This document shows, piece by piece, positions 37,113-46,645 of a DNA stretch of 64,000 nt (positions within the stretch are counted from its first letter, which is position 1; every line of letters begins with the position of its first letter). A program made the translations under genes and the position numbers. Under the pieces are notes generated by a model. It saw only the letters and a program-made list of their open reading frames with translations, searched no databases and was not told the DNA's origin. This DNA is from Peribacillus tepidiphilus (GTDB taxonomy: Bacteria; Bacillota; Bacilli; Bacillales; DSM-1321). The stretch is from NCBI RefSeq assembly GCF_009466385.1, contig NZ_WIAQ01000002.1:302415-366414 (forward strand). The letters are read 5' to 3'.

Positions 37113-38057
37113 TCACACAATTTCTTCAGCTTCTACATCTTCCTCTGCTACCTTTTCTATTTCCAATAGTTTATTAAACGATGCAATCGCAACTTCAACC
37201 TGGTCATCACTCGGTTCTTTAGTTGTCAAAAGCTGAAGCCATAGACCAGGATATCCTAAATACTTTAGCACCGGAAAATCTCTTAATTTATTCGTAAGCT
37301 GCAGGACCTCAAAGGAAATTCCAAGCACGACAGGTATGAGGGCTAATCTATTCAACACACGTGCCCATAACGGTTCTGTTGGCACCAGCATATAAACGAA
37401 TATGCCGACAATTACCGTAAATAAGATGAAGCTGCTGCCGCAGCGATAATGCAGTCTTGAAGCGGCTTGAACATTTTGAACAGTCAATTCATAACCGTTT
37501 TCAAAAGCATTAATAACCTTGTGCTCTGCACCATGATACTGAAAAACCCGCTTAATCATCGGAGTCAGAGATACAAAGTATATGTATGTTAGTAATAAGA
37601 GCAACTTGAACAAACCTTCAATCAAGATTTGAGCAAGATCGCTTTTAAATAATGGACGTGTAAGCTCTGCTAAAAAAACAGGAATTAATGTAAATACGAA
37701 TTTTCCAAATAAGAACGACAAAATCCCTATTGTAGCTACCCCTAGTATTAAAGCCAATTTAGAGGGCTCTTGCTCCTCTATGGCATGGTCTTCAGACGGA
37801 TCTACCTCATATCTTTCAGTGGAAAAAGTCAGGTGCTTAGAGCCGTTTGCACTCGCTTCAATAATAGCAATAATCCCCCTTAAAAAAGGAATCTTTTTAA
37901 GCGAAGCTATGGCCTTTGATGATTGCCTCGGTAGCTCAAAGTATTCAATAGTCCCATCCTTTCTCCTAATTGCAGTAACGGTATGTTTTTTTCCTCCAAA
38001 CATTACACCTTCTACTACGGCTTGACCACCGTATACTGGTTTTACTTCCTTAGACAT
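37113..38057 (-). CDS. yqhQ: DUF1385 family membrane protein
   Basis: This 314-residue protein begins MSKEVKPVYGGQAVVEGVMF, the hallmark of DUF1385. Four or five membrane helices lie between residues ~105 and 250, with the conserved YHGAEHKVINAFE segment (residue ~178) and RCGSSFILF. The EHK/H-rich loop hints at a metal or enzyme role, but none is proven. The site upstream of the ATG is weak. Adjacent to yqhP and divergent from yqhR, as in B. subtilis. Confidence 0.9.
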   Translation of the reverse strand: MSKEVKPVYGGQAVVEGVMFGGKKHTVTAIRRKDGTIEYFELPRQSSKAIASLKKIPFLRGIIAIIEASANGSKHLTFSTERYEVDPSEDHAIEEQEPSKLALILGVATIGILSFLFGKFVFTLIPVFLAELTRPLFKSDLAQILIEGLFKLLLLLTYIYFVSLTPMIKRVFQYHGAEHKVINAFENGYELTVQNVQAASRLHYRCGSSFILFTVIVGIFVYMLVPTEPLWARVLNRLALIPVVLGISFEVLQLTNKLRDFPVLKYLGYPGLWLQLLTTKEPSDDQVEVAIASFNKLLEIEKVAEEDVEAEEIV

Positions 38058-38357
38058 GTATTACACCAACCTATGCTGTTATTCACGGCAAGCTTTTCGA
38101 AATTCGTGATTAGAATACTATATTTAAGAAACAATTGAAAAATGATGCGAATCTTTTAAAATCTAACCAAAAAATAAATAAGCTGCTGTGTCGATATAAA
38201 TATTTTACAGAAATTTTAAGAAAAGCTCTACATGAAACCGATCACAGTTATGAATTTGCTTTTGTATTGTCCAGATTTAAGCGCTTTCAGCATTTCTTTT
38301 CAATTGAAAAATATTCCCTTCAAAAAAGGACATACTTAATAGTAGGAGGTGTCCAAT
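38058..38357. other. yqhQ-yqhR divergent region
   Basis: About 300 AT-rich bases holding both promoters. A plus-strand frame of 79 codons (from 38135) runs through it but lacks a ribosome binding site. Nothing else recognisable. Confidence 0.4.
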
Positions 38358-38930
38358 TTGGCAGAACAAAATAAAACGACAAATCAAAAGGAAGAAAACG
38401 ATTCTCAAAAATTGGAACAAAATCAAAGGGAGAAGCCTATTTCATTTATTGGAAATGTTGCATTAATTGGTTTTTTTGGAGGATTGATCTGGAGTACATT
38501 TGGATTATTTCTATTTTACTTCAATTTTTCTGAATTTAGTCCAACAGTTATTCTGTCAACATGGACAACAGAGAATGTCCGTCAAGGCTGGACCGGTGCA
38601 TTAATTAGTATCCTGCTTTTGAGTGTACTTTCTATTATTGTAGCATTAGTATATTACCTGACGCTTAGAAAGGTGAATGGAATTTTTGCAGGAATCCTTT
38701 TTGGATTAGCATTGTGGGCAATTGTCATGTTTGCTTTAAATCCCATTTTTTCAGAAATAAAACCATTTAAAGAACTTGATAGGAATACTATTATAACGAC
38801 TGTTTGCTTATACATATTGTATGGTGTTTTTGTCGGTTACAGTATTTCCTATGAAGAAAGTGAACGGAAAGAACAAAATCAGACAAATAAGCAGGAAGAG
38901 GGGAATCAAAACGCTGAAGCACAATCATAA
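38358..38930 (+). CDS. yqhR: YqhR/FigP membrane protein, germination partner of SpoVAF
   Basis: This 190-residue protein has a charged, glutamine-rich N-terminal tail (to ~30) and four membrane helices: ALIGFFGGLIWSTFG, a helix near 90-110, GIFAGILFGLALWAIVMFAL, and TTVCLYILYGVFVGYSI. The family is YqhR. In B. subtilis YqhR was renamed FigP, a sporulation-made inner membrane protein that works with SpoVAF to speed germination. It starts at TTG, with GGAGG seven bases upstream; the GTG at 38349 is too close. A SpoVAF-like gene lies about 30 kb upstream. Confidence 0.88.
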   Translation: MAEQNKTTNQKEENDSQKLEQNQREKPISFIGNVALIGFFGGLIWSTFGLFLFYFNFSEFSPTVILSTWTTENVRQGWTGALISILLLSVLSIIVALVYYLTLRKVNGIFAGILFGLALWAIVMFALNPIFSEIKPFKELDRNTIITTVCLYILYGVFVGYSISYEESERKEQNQTNKQEEGNQNAEAQS

Positions 38931-39020
38931 GAATCGCCTAAAAAAGTAGTAAGAATTTTTCGGAATATGATAGAATGTTCATATTAGTTTTATAAAAAAA
39001 ATTCTTATATGGTGATGGCT

Positions 39021-39467
39021 ATGAAAAAAATCATGCTGTTGAATGGTCCTAACCTAAATCGATTAGGAAAAAGGGAACCACATTTATACGGTACTGAAAC
39101 ACTTTTGGATTTAGAAGAAAAAATCAAGTCAGCAGGAAATCTTTTAGGGTATGAAGTCGCTTGTTTTCAAAGCAATCACGAGGGAGAATTGATTGATGAG
39201 CTCCATCGGTGCGAAGATGAAGGATTTTGCGGGATCATCTTAAACCCAGGGGCATTTACGCATTATAGCTATGCGCTTCGTGATGCAATAGCTAGTATTT
39301 CGGTCCCTGTGATTGAAGTTCATATCTCAAATGTTCATGCACGAGAAACGTTTCGTCATCACTCAGTTACCGCACCTGTGACAAAAGGGCAAATCGTAGG
39401 TTTAGGTTTTCACGGATACGAGCTTGCACTTCAAGCAATTGATAGAATGGAAAAGGGGAAAGGATAA
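39021..39467 (+). CDS. aroQ: 3-dehydroquinate dehydratase, type II
   Basis: This 148-residue dodecameric enzyme converts 3-dehydroquinate to 3-dehydroshikimate. Signatures are LNGPNLNRLGKRE at residue 6, the NPGAFTHYSYALRDA segment near 77, EVHISNVHARE near 100 with the catalytic histidine, and the RHHSV stretch. The start at 39021 is favoured because GGTGATGG lies just upstream; two in-frame ATGs four and two codons earlier lack sites. Its stop codon shares one base with the start of yqhT. Confidence 0.95.
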   Translation: MKKIMLLNGPNLNRLGKREPHLYGTETLLDLEEKIKSAGNLLGYEVACFQSNHEGELIDELHRCEDEGFCGIILNPGAFTHYSYALRDAIASISVPVIEVHISNVHARETFRHHSVTAPVTKGQIVGLGFHGYELALQAIDRMEKGKG

Positions 39468-40528
39468 TGGAAAAGCTAGAGAGACTGCGTGCTTCACTTG
39501 AAAAGGTTAATGTAGATGCACTATTAATAACAAATACATACAATCGACGATATATGACAGGTTTTACGGGCTCTGCGGGAGTTGTACTTATTTCTAAATC
39601 TGAGGCGAAATTTATTACGGATTTCCGATATGTAGAACAAGCCCAAAAGCAATGTGAAGGGTATGAAATCATCCAACATGTTGGCACAATCCAAGAAGAA
39701 GTAGCAAAGCAGGCTAAGCAAATGAGAGTACAAAAACTTGGATTTGAGCAAGATCATCTCTCATTTGCGGCATATAAGAGCTACGAGAAGGTATTTGAGG
39801 GTGAATTCGTTCCGTTATCCGGTCTAATAGAGAATTTACGCTTGATTAAGACTAATTCAGAGATTAAGATATTAAAGGAAGCTGCCCAAATTGCCGATGC
39901 AGCATTTAAGCACATTCTCGAATTTATCAAACCGGGCTTAACAGAGCTTGAAGTTTCTAATGAGCTTGAGTTTTTTATGAGAAAACAGGGAGCAACCTCG
40001 TCTTCATTTGATATTATCGTCGCTTCAGGATATCGTTCAGCTCTTCCACACGGTGTTGCGAGTGACAAAGTCATTGAAAAAGGTGATTTTGTAACCATGG
40101 ACTATGGTGCTTATTTCAACGGATATGTTTCAGACATCACTCGTACGATTGCTGTTGGTGAACCGAGCGATGAATTAAAAAAAATATATAACATCGTATT
40201 GGAAGCTCAGCTTCGCGGGATGGCTGGAATTAAAGCTGGAATGACTGGAAAAGAAGCGGATGCTTTAACTCGTAAATACATTGAGGAAAAAGGGTACGGT
40301 TCATACTTTGGGCATTCCACTGGTCACGGTATTGGATTAGAGGTTCATGAAGGTCCAGCTCTTTCCTATAAATCTGATACTGTATTAGAACCAGGTATGA
40401 TTGTAACGGTTGAGCCTGGCATCTATTTGCCTGGGGTTGGTGGTGTCCGTATAGAAGATGATACGATTGTAACGGCAGAGGGCAACGAATCTCTTACTCA
40501 TTCACCAAAGGAACTTATCATTTTGTAA
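39467..40528 (+). CDS. yqhT: Xaa-Pro aminopeptidase family (M24B) peptidase
   Basis: This 353-residue cytosolic dimetal peptidase removes N-terminal residues before proline. The pita-bread fold ligands are visible: [17 protein letters not shown] (two Asp, ~residue 210), [15 protein letters not shown] (His, ~283), [11 protein letters not shown] (Glu, ~318) and RIEDDTIV (Glu). The ATG overlaps the aroQ stop by one base, so translation is coupled. efp follows 20 bases later. Confidence 0.93.
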   Translation: MEKLERLRASLEKVNVDALLITNTYNRRYMTGFTGSAGVVLISKSEAKFITDFRYVEQAQKQCEGYEIIQHVGTIQEEVAKQAKQMRVQKLGFEQDHLSFAAYKSYEKVFEGEFVPLSGLIENLRLIKTNSEIKILKEAAQIADAAFKHILEFIKPGLTELEVSNELEFFMRKQGATSSSFDIIVASGYRSALPHGVASDKVIEKGDFVTMDYGAYFNGYVSDITRTIAVGEPSDELKKIYNIVLEAQLRGMAGIKAGMTGKEADALTRKYIEEKGYGSYFGHSTGHGIGLEVHEGPALSYKSDTVLEPGMIVTVEPGIYLPGVGGVRIEDDTIVTAEGNESLTHSPKELIIL

Positions 40529-40548
40529 AAGCTTTAGGAGGAAAAGAC

Positions 40549-41106
40549 ATGATTTCTGTAAATGATTTTCGTACAGGTCTAACCATTGAGGTGGACAATG
40601 GAATTTGGCAAGTGATCGAATTCCAACACGTTAAGCCAGGTAAAGGAGCCGCTTTCGTTCGTTCAAAGCTACGTAACTTAAGAACAGGCGCTATCCAAGA
40701 AAAAACATTCCGTGCTGGTGAAAAAGTTAGCAAAGCACACATTGAAAACCGCAAAATGCAATATTTATATGCTAGTGGTGACAACCATGTTTTTATGGAT
40801 AACGAAACCTATGAGCAAATCGAGCTTTCTTCTGCACAAATCGAACGCGAATTGAAATTCTTAAAAGAAAACATGGAAGTTTATATTATGATGTTCCAAG
40901 GTGAGACGATTGGTGTCGAGCTTCCAAACACGGTTGTACTTGAAGTGACAGACACGGAGCCTGGTATTAAAGGAGATACAGCTTCTGGTGGTTCCAAGCC
41001 TGCAACATTAGAAACGGGACTAGTGGTACAAGTTCCTTTCTTTGTCAATACAGGAGACAAATTAATTATCAATACAACAGACGGTACTTACGTATCACGT
41101 GCATAA
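40549..41106 (+). CDS. efp: Elongation factor P
   Basis: This 185-residue translation factor relieves ribosome stalling at polyproline. Three beta-barrel domains are of normal length; the modification-loop lysine is in [15 protein letters not shown] (Lys32 region), and KTFRAGEKV and [11 protein letters not shown] follow. AGGAGG lies eight bases before the ATG. In B. subtilis Lys32 carries 5-aminopentanol. It closes the aroQ-yqhT-efp run with a terminator. Confidence 0.96.
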   Translation: MISVNDFRTGLTIEVDNGIWQVIEFQHVKPGKGAAFVRSKLRNLRTGAIQEKTFRAGEKVSKAHIENRKMQYLYASGDNHVFMDNETYEQIELSSAQIERELKFLKENMEVYIMMFQGETIGVELPNTVVLEVTDTEPGIKGDTASGGSKPATLETGLVVQVPFFVNTGDKLIINTTDGTYVSRA

Positions 41107-41112
41107 TGAAAG

Positions 41113-41142
41113 AAGGATCGGATTTTTTCCGGTCCTTTTTTT
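41113..41142 (+). terminator. Terminator after efp
   Basis: AAGGATCGGA pairs with TCCGGTCCTT (one wobble pair) and is followed by a T run. Confidence 0.9.
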
Positions 41143-41337
41143 ATATTCCTGTCACAATCGATTCAAGTTGAACAATGTTGTCACATTTTTATTTGCATCC
41201 TTTTATAACTGCTAATTGTTTCATTAAATCTTCTGCTATGAGCCTCGGTTTTGAATCTTGTATTTCCATTCCGTTTTCTGAATATTTACCTTTTTAGATC
41301 TGCAGTACGATCCGTTCATACCTTCTATTCGTTTCTG

Positions 41338-41366
41338 TCATATTCTTTCGTGACAAGCCATACATT
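41338..41366 (+). promoter_or_regulatory. Sigma-E promoter of the spoIIIA operon
   Basis: TCATATT (-35) and CATACATT (-10), 14 bases apart, agree closely with the sigma-E consensus (KMATATT and CATACAnT). The -10 ends 35 bases before the spoIIIAA start. In B. subtilis spoIIIA is a mother-cell sigma-E operon. Confidence 0.85.
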
Positions 41367-41401
41367 TAAATATTGAAAGACAGGCTATAGGAGGAACCAG
41401 T

Positions 41402-42325
41402 ATGGATTCCGTTTTACGCTTTTTACCACGCAAATTGTCTCTGCCTTTTGATATTCTTCCTACGGATATCCGAAGCAACATAGAAGAGATTAGAATTCGT
41501 ATCGGAAAACCTATTGAAGTTTCCGTTTCAGGGCAGCCTATTTTTTTATCTGTGTATGTAAGTGAAGAAGATGCCTTACAACTAATCAATAATTTAAGTC
41601 AGTTTTCGTTTTATACATTAGATGAGGAATTGAAAAGAGGATATATCACCATTCAAGGTGGTCATCGGGTTGGGCTTGCAGGGAAAGTTATATTGGAGAA
41701 TGGGCGTGTGAAAGCGATCAGGGAAATATCTTCTTTTAATATTCGGATTGCAAGGGAAAAAATTGGTGTTGCCCATCACATTTTACCCTATTTATATACG
41801 AATCATTGGCGTCACACGATGATCATAGGACCGCCGCAAACTGGTAAAACCACTCTTCTACGGGATTTAGCTAGAGTTGTTTCTACTGGATATGAAAAAC
41901 TTGATATTCCACCGCGAAAAGTCGGAATTGTGGACGAGCGCTCTGAAATTGCAGGCTGTGTAAAGGGGGTTCCACAACTTCAATTTGGACACAGAGTGGA
42001 CGTTTTAGATGGATGCCCAAAAGCAGAAGGCATGATGATGCTTATACGTTCTATGTCACCAGACGTATTGATTGCTGATGAAATTGGACGTGAAGAAGAT
42101 GCTGATTCAGTGCTGGAAGCTGCAAACGCAGGAATAAAACTTATGATAACTACTCATGGAGCAAGCCTTGAAGAAATAAAAAGCCGACCTACAATCAAAA
42201 AGATCTTAGATTTAAAGATCTTTGAACGATTTATTGAGTTGAGAAGGGAAGAAACATCAGGGCTAATATCCACTGTATTTGATCATATGGGTAATAACTT
42301 AATGGTAGAAATGGATGTGACATAA
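41402..42325 (+). CDS. spoIIIAA: Stage III sporulation protein AA (ATPase)
   Basis: This 307-residue PulE-type secretion ATPase of the mother cell drives the SpoIIIA-SpoIIQ channel joining mother cell and forespore. Walker A is IIGPPQTGKTTLLRD (~residue 141), with Walker B LIADEIGREEDAD near 225 and EVSVSGQPIF in the N-terminal domain. Length equals B. subtilis (307). AGGAGG precedes the ATG. First gene of the eight-gene operon. Confidence 0.96.
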   Translation: MDSVLRFLPRKLSLPFDILPTDIRSNIEEIRIRIGKPIEVSVSGQPIFLSVYVSEEDALQLINNLSQFSFYTLDEELKRGYITIQGGHRVGLAGKVILENGRVKAIREISSFNIRIAREKIGVAHHILPYLYTNHWRHTMIIGPPQTGKTTLLRDLARVVSTGYEKLDIPPRKVGIVDERSEIAGCVKGVPQLQFGHRVDVLDGCPKAEGMMMLIRSMSPDVLIADEIGREEDADSVLEAANAGIKLMITTHGASLEEIKSRPTIKKILDLKIFERFIELRREETSGLISTVFDHMGNNLMVEMDVT

Positions 42326-42841
42326 ATGATGAAACTACTGGGGGCAGTATTTATTCTCATTGCCACAACATGGAGTGGGTTTGAAGCTTCGAAACATTTA
42401 AGTCAAAGACCGAGACAGCTGCGTCAGCTAAAGGTTGCTCTTCAGTCACTCGAGGCTGAAATCATGTTCGGACATACCCCATTAAGAGAGGCTTCTTTCA
42501 AACTGGCCAAGCAAATGCCGAAGCCGATTAACTGGTTTTTTGAATCATTTGGCAAAAAACTTAATCGAACAGATATCAATGTCAAAACGGCTTGGGATGA
42601 AAGCTTACATGAAGTTTGGAAATGGCTTGCATTGAAGCAAACCGAATATGAAATACTGTCTCAATTTGGGGAAACACTCGGACAATATGATCGTTACCAC
42701 CAGCAAAAGCATATTTTGCTGGCGATTGCACATCTAGAGAGGGAAGAACAGGATGCACTCGAAAGACAAGGAAAATATGAAAAAATGGTTAAAAGCTTAG
42801 GTTTTCTTGCTGGGTTGCTGTTAATTATTATACTTGCTTAA
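42326..42841 (+). CDS. spoIIIAB: Stage III sporulation protein AB
   Basis: This 171-residue protein related to GspF has N-terminal (residues 2-20) and C-terminal hydrophobic helices flanking a helical soluble part with RPRQLRQLKVALQSLEAEI. It lies one base after spoIIIAA with two adjacent ATGs and little site of its own, so translation is coupled. Length equals that of B. subtilis. Confidence 0.93.
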   Translation: MMKLLGAVFILIATTWSGFEASKHLSQRPRQLRQLKVALQSLEAEIMFGHTPLREASFKLAKQMPKPINWFFESFGKKLNRTDINVKTAWDESLHEVWKWLALKQTEYEILSQFGETLGQYDRYHQQKHILLAIAHLEREEQDALERQGKYEKMVKSLGFLAGLLLIIILA

Positions 42842-42862
42842 TGAAAAATAGGAGGAGTAAGG

Positions 42863-43069
42863 ATGGGCATAGAGGTAGGATTAATTTTTAAAATCGCTGG
42901 AATCGGAATCATTATTGCATTCATTAATACCTTGCTTGAACAAATCAATAAAAAAGAATACGCGCAATGGGTTACATTATTTGGATTTATTTACATTCTT
43001 TTTATGGTTGCAAACGTAATGGATGACTTGTTCCAAAAGATCAAGTCGGTCTTTTTGTTTCAAGGCTAA
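42863..43069 (+). CDS. spoIIIAC: Stage III sporulation protein AC
   Basis: This 68-residue protein has two membrane helices, beginning MGIEVGLIFKIAGIGIIIAF. The family (SpoIIIAC/AD) is related to export-apparatus subunits. AGGAGGA lies before the ATG. Normal length. Confidence 0.94.
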   Translation: MGIEVGLIFKIAGIGIIIAFINTLLEQINKKEYAQWVTLFGFIYILFMVANVMDDLFQKIKSVFLFQG

Positions 43070-43077
43070 GGGAGGGA

Positions 43078-43473
43078 TTGACTATTGAAATCATAAAAAT
43101 TGTTGGTATATCGCTCATTGCTACCTTTCTTGCCCTATTAGTGAAAGAGCAAAAACCGAACTTTGCGTTCTTACTCGTTGTGTTTGTAGGATGTTTGATT
43201 TTTTTATTTTTAGTAGATCAAATTTACGAAATTATTACCATGCTTCAAAACATTGCAAGACAAGCAAATGTCAATATGGTTTATTTAGAAACCATTTTAA
43301 AAATTATCGGCATTGCCTATATTGCTGAGTTTGCAGCTCAAATAACGAAAGATGCAGGCCAAGGAGCCTTATCATCCAAAATTGAGCTTGCTGGAAAAAT
43401 CCTCATTCTAGCGATGGCTATACCCATACTCACGGTGATTATTGAAACCATTTTAAATATGATTCCAAGCTAA
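43078..43473 (+). CDS. spoIIIAD: Stage III sporulation protein AD
   Basis: This 131-residue protein has about four membrane helices, with the conserved LALLVKEQKPNFAFLLVV and ETILKIIGIAYIAEFAAQ segments. The start is odd: TTG at 43078 gives the family length, but AAGGGAGGG ends one base before it. An ATT two codons on would be ideally spaced from the site but is a very rare initiator. I keep the TTG. Confidence 0.92.
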   Translation: MTIEIIKIVGISLIATFLALLVKEQKPNFAFLLVVFVGCLIFLFLVDQIYEIITMLQNIARQANVNMVYLETILKIIGIAYIAEFAAQITKDAGQGALSSKIELAGKILILAMAIPILTVIIETILNMIPS

Positions 43474-43497
43474 GAAGGAAGGTTGTTGAGGTGAGAA

Positions 43498-44721
43498 ATG
43501 AAGCAATTGACGCTCTACATTTTAATAGCTAGTATGTTTGTATTATGGACTGCTTCTACAGGATATGCTTCACCGAACAGCAACGGAGTGGATGGAAATT
43601 CTCAATCAGAGCAAAACGCAAGTCCGAATTTACAGGATAGTATGGTGCAGTCTCAAATAGAAAAGCTTGGAGTCGACGAGCTTAAATCCTTTTGGGACCA
43701 AATTGTAACAGATTACGGAGGTTTTTTACCTGAAAGCCAAAAAGGGAGTTTTTATGATTTTGTAAGTGGGGAGAAGCAGTTTTCCTTTTCACAATGGTTT
43801 AAAGGAATAACAAAATTTATTTTTCATGAATTACTGGTGAATGGTAAACTGCTAGGAACCTTACTATTACTCACCATATTCAGCATGTTCCTTCAATCCT
43901 TGCAAAATTCCTTTGAAAAAAGCTCCATCAGTAAAGTTGCCTATGCCATCGTGTTCATGGTGCTAATCATCATTGCATTAAACAGTTTCCATGTTGCGAT
44001 CGGTTATACAAAAGAAACGATTGATTTCATGATTTCTTTTATTCTTTCACTTATTCCGATGCTCCTGGCATTAATTGCTGCTTCAGGAGGTATCGTTTCA
44101 GCAGCTTTTTTCCATCCGGTATTGCTTTTTTTAATGAACACAAGCGGCCTTTTAGTCAGCAAAGTTGTTTTGCCACTATTATTTCTTGCGGCTCTATTAA
44201 GCATTGTGAGCACTCTTTCAGAAAATTATAAAGTCACCCAGCTGGCACAGCTATTAAGAAATTGGAGTATTGGCTTGTTAGGGATTTTTATGACAGTGTT
44301 TTTGGCTGTCATATCGGTGCAGGGAGCCACATCTGCTGTTGCTGATGGTGTCACGATCCGGACAGCAAAATTTTTGACAGGGAATTTCGTTCCAGTGATT
44401 GGAAAAATGTTTTCGGATGCTACCGATACTGTCATGAACGCATCTGTACTTTTGAAAAACACGGTAGGTATGGCGGGAGTCATTATTCTTTTATTAATCA
44501 CGATCTTCCCAGCTATCAAAATTTTAGTTGTAGCTTTTGTATATAAATTATCTGCAGCACTTTTACAACCGATTGGCGGAGGGCCAGTTATAAAATGCCT
44601 GGACATTATCTCAAAGAGCATGATGTATATTTTTGCGGCGCTAGCCATCGTGTCAATCATGTTTTTTTTAAGTATTACGGTCATCATTGCAGCAGGTAAT
44701 GTAACGCTCATGGTTAGATAG
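43498..44721 (+). CDS. spoIIIAE: Stage III sporulation protein AE
   Basis: This 407-residue polytopic protein has a cleavable signal peptide (residues 1-24, ending GYA), a soluble domain to about 110, and about eight membrane helices. GAGGTGAGAA precedes the ATG. B. subtilis SpoIIIAE is similar in size. It is a membrane part of the feeding-tube complex. Confidence 0.95.
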   Translation: MKQLTLYILIASMFVLWTASTGYASPNSNGVDGNSQSEQNASPNLQDSMVQSQIEKLGVDELKSFWDQIVTDYGGFLPESQKGSFYDFVSGEKQFSFSQWFKGITKFIFHELLVNGKLLGTLLLLTIFSMFLQSLQNSFEKSSISKVAYAIVFMVLIIIALNSFHVAIGYTKETIDFMISFILSLIPMLLALIAASGGIVSAAFFHPVLLFLMNTSGLLVSKVVLPLLFLAALLSIVSTLSENYKVTQLAQLLRNWSIGLLGIFMTVFLAVISVQGATSAVADGVTIRTAKFLTGNFVPVIGKMFSDATDTVMNASVLLKNTVGMAGVIILLLITIFPAIKILVVAFVYKLSAALLQPIGGGPVIKCLDIISKSMMYIFAALAIVSIMFFLSITVIIAAGNVTLMVR

Positions 44722-44730
44722 GGGGGAGGA

Positions 44731-45360
44731 ATGATGGACTTTTTAACAACCTGGATTACGAATATTATTTTATTTATTCTACTGGCAATCGTCGTTGAAA
44801 TGCTCCTTCCAAACTCTTCGATGCAAAAATACGCCAAAATGGTGATAGGGCTGTTGTTAATCGCGATTATTATAACTCCGATCTTTAAGCTGCTATCAAC
44901 AGATTTTGAAAAGCTAATCACAACGGCAACAGAATCAGAGCAGGCAGAAAAATTTTCACTCGAAAATTCAACAGAATTAAAGAAAAAGGAAATACAAGCT
45001 GCACAACATGCATATATTTTAGAACAGATGGCTGTCCAACTTAGGGCAGAAGTGGAAGAGGAGTTGATGGAGCAATATAAAATGGAAATCAAAAACATAG
45101 ACATTCAGTTAAAGCAATCGGAACAACCACAATTGCCACAAGATTTAAGTAGTGTATCCATCGAGGTAGCTCCTTCAAAGAGTGATGCTTCTAGAGCGAT
45201 CGAAACGGTTTCTCGAGTCGAAATTAGTACAAACTCTCCTCATGAGGAAAAGGAAGAATGGAAGAAAATTCGAAGCTATTTGGCATCGAAATGGGGGATC
45301 ACGGAAGAGAGAATCGTGATTGAGGGAGAGAAAGGAGGGGCAGAGGAGATTGAAAGATAG
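44731..45360 (+). CDS. spoIIIAF: Stage III sporulation protein AF
   Basis: This 209-residue protein has two N-terminal membrane helices (residues ~5-25 and 36-53, PNSSMQKYAKMVIGLLLIAIII) and a C-terminal soluble ring-building-motif domain (SSVSIEVAPS ... KWGITEERIVIEGE). GGGGGGAGGA precedes two adjacent ATGs. Its end overlaps spoIIIAG. Confidence 0.94.
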   Translation: MMDFLTTWITNIILFILLAIVVEMLLPNSSMQKYAKMVIGLLLIAIIITPIFKLLSTDFEKLITTATESEQAEKFSLENSTELKKKEIQAAQHAYILEQMAVQLRAEVEEELMEQYKMEIKNIDIQLKQSEQPQLPQDLSSVSIEVAPSKSDASRAIETVSRVEISTNSPHEEKEEWKKIRSYLASKWGITEERIVIEGEKGGAEEIER

Positions 45361-46018
45361 TAAAGGGCCTTTTGACTGGTTTCAAGCGCTCTTCAGTAAA
45401 CGGAAGAAGAGTGAAGAAGAGAGTCCAAAAGAAAAAAAATCGATTTTTTTATATGTGCAAGTTGTGCTCATTCTTGGTATAGCCATCATGTTGGCCAGTA
45501 ACTTCATTTCCTCCGATCAAGGTCTTTCAACCGAACAAGCTCTCCCTGTATTTAATGAAAAGGAAGAGTCGAAGGATGTAGAAGCATTTGGAAGGCGAAA
45601 CGATAGCACGGACCAATCCATCGTTGATTATGAAAAAAACTATGAAAACCAAATCAAGGAAGCGTTAGAATCCATTGCGGGTGTAGAGGATGTAACGGTT
45701 GTCGTTAATGTAGATGCTTCTGAAAGGAAAATATACGAGAAAAACTATGTAACACAAAAACAAATAACAGATGAAACGGACAGAGAAGGTGGCAAAAGAA
45801 TTGTCGAGGACTCTTCAAAGGACGAGAAGCTAGTAATCATTCGCAATGGGGAAAAAGAAGTGCCGATCATACAAGAAACAAAGAAGCCATCTATCCGAGG
45901 TGTGTTAGTGGTCGCAAAAGGTGCTGATAATATCCAAGTGAAAAAATGGATTGTGGAAGCAGTTACCAGAGCTTTGGATATTCCGAGTCATCGAGTGGCA
46001 GTTATGCCAAAAAAATAA
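45350..46018 (+). CDS. spoIIIAG: Stage III sporulation protein AG
   Basis: This 222-residue protein has one membrane helix (~residues 30-50) and a YscJ/FliF-like ring-building domain in the intermembrane space (residues ~90-220), which forms the large oligomeric ring of the channel. TTG at 45350 is chosen because AAAGGAGGGG lies nine bases upstream and the N-terminus then matches the family; it overlaps spoIIIAF by 11 bases. Confidence 0.93.
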   Translation: MKDSKGPFDWFQALFSKRKKSEEESPKEKKSIFLYVQVVLILGIAIMLASNFISSDQGLSTEQALPVFNEKEESKDVEAFGRRNDSTDQSIVDYEKNYENQIKEALESIAGVEDVTVVVNVDASERKIYEKNYVTQKQITDETDREGGKRIVEDSSKDEKLVIIRNGEKEVPIIQETKKPSIRGVLVVAKGADNIQVKKWIVEAVTRALDIPSHRVAVMPKK

Positions 46019-46030
46019 GGGGGAATAGGA

Positions 46031-46588
46031 ATGTTATTGAAAAAACAAACAGTTTGGTTATTGACAATGTTAAGTTTAGTTGTGGTATTGTCCGTATATT
46101 ATGTAACAACACCTGAGCAACCTGCAACGAATATGGCAGCAACAGAGCAAAAAGAAGATAATAAGAAAGAAACCGATCAGGCGTCCAAAGCAAAAGAAGA
46201 CAGTGGTCAAGCAAAAGCGGTTGTCACACCTGCAAACGATGAAATGTTCGAGGCTTTAAGAATGGAAATTACAGATGATAGAAACAAGCTGATGGAAGAA
46301 TTAACAGTGATGATGGCCAACACGGAGCTTTCGGCAGAGCAACGTAATGAAGCCCATGAAAAGATTAAACAATTAACAGAACTTAATACAAAAGAAGGTA
46401 TTTTGGAAACATTAATTGTTTCAATGGGATATGATGCAGCACTGGTTAGAGCTGATGGACATGACGTTCGTGTAACGGTAAAAGCGGATAAGCCTTCTGC
46501 TTCTGCAGCCAATGATATCATTCAATTAGTTGGAAAAGAAATCAACGGGATGCAAAACGTAGTGGTAGAATTCCAACCGAAGAAATAG
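46031..46588 (+). CDS. spoIIIAH: Stage III sporulation protein AH
   Basis: This 185-residue protein has an N-terminal membrane helix (residues 7-25), an acidic/lysine-rich linker and the ring domain that binds SpoIIQ from the forespore. It is shorter than the B. subtilis protein (218), the loss being in the linker. AAGGGGGAATAGGA precedes the ATG. Last gene of the operon. Confidence 0.94.
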   Translation: MLLKKQTVWLLTMLSLVVVLSVYYVTTPEQPATNMAATEQKEDNKKETDQASKAKEDSGQAKAVVTPANDEMFEALRMEITDDRNKLMEELTVMMANTELSAEQRNEAHEKIKQLTELNTKEGILETLIVSMGYDAALVRADGHDVRVTVKADKPSASAANDIIQLVGKEINGMQNVVVEFQPKK

Positions 46589-46610
46589 AAAAACGGAAAG
46601 CACCTGCTTT

Positions 46611-46645
46611 AAAGGAGCGTCTAAAACACGACGTTCCTTTTTTTA
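46611..46645 (+). terminator. Terminator of the spoIIIA operon
   Basis: AAAGGAGCGTC pairs with GACGTTCCTTT (one wobble pair) around an eight-base loop, followed by seven T. Confidence 0.9.

Noticed and set aside
38135..38374. 79-codon frame before yqhR
   Set aside because: No ribosome binding site; it lies in the promoter region and overlaps the yqhR start.
44226..45104. 292-codon minus-strand frame
   Set aside because: It is the antisense shadow of spoIIIAE and spoIIIAF, with serine/isoleucine-rich low-complexity translation.
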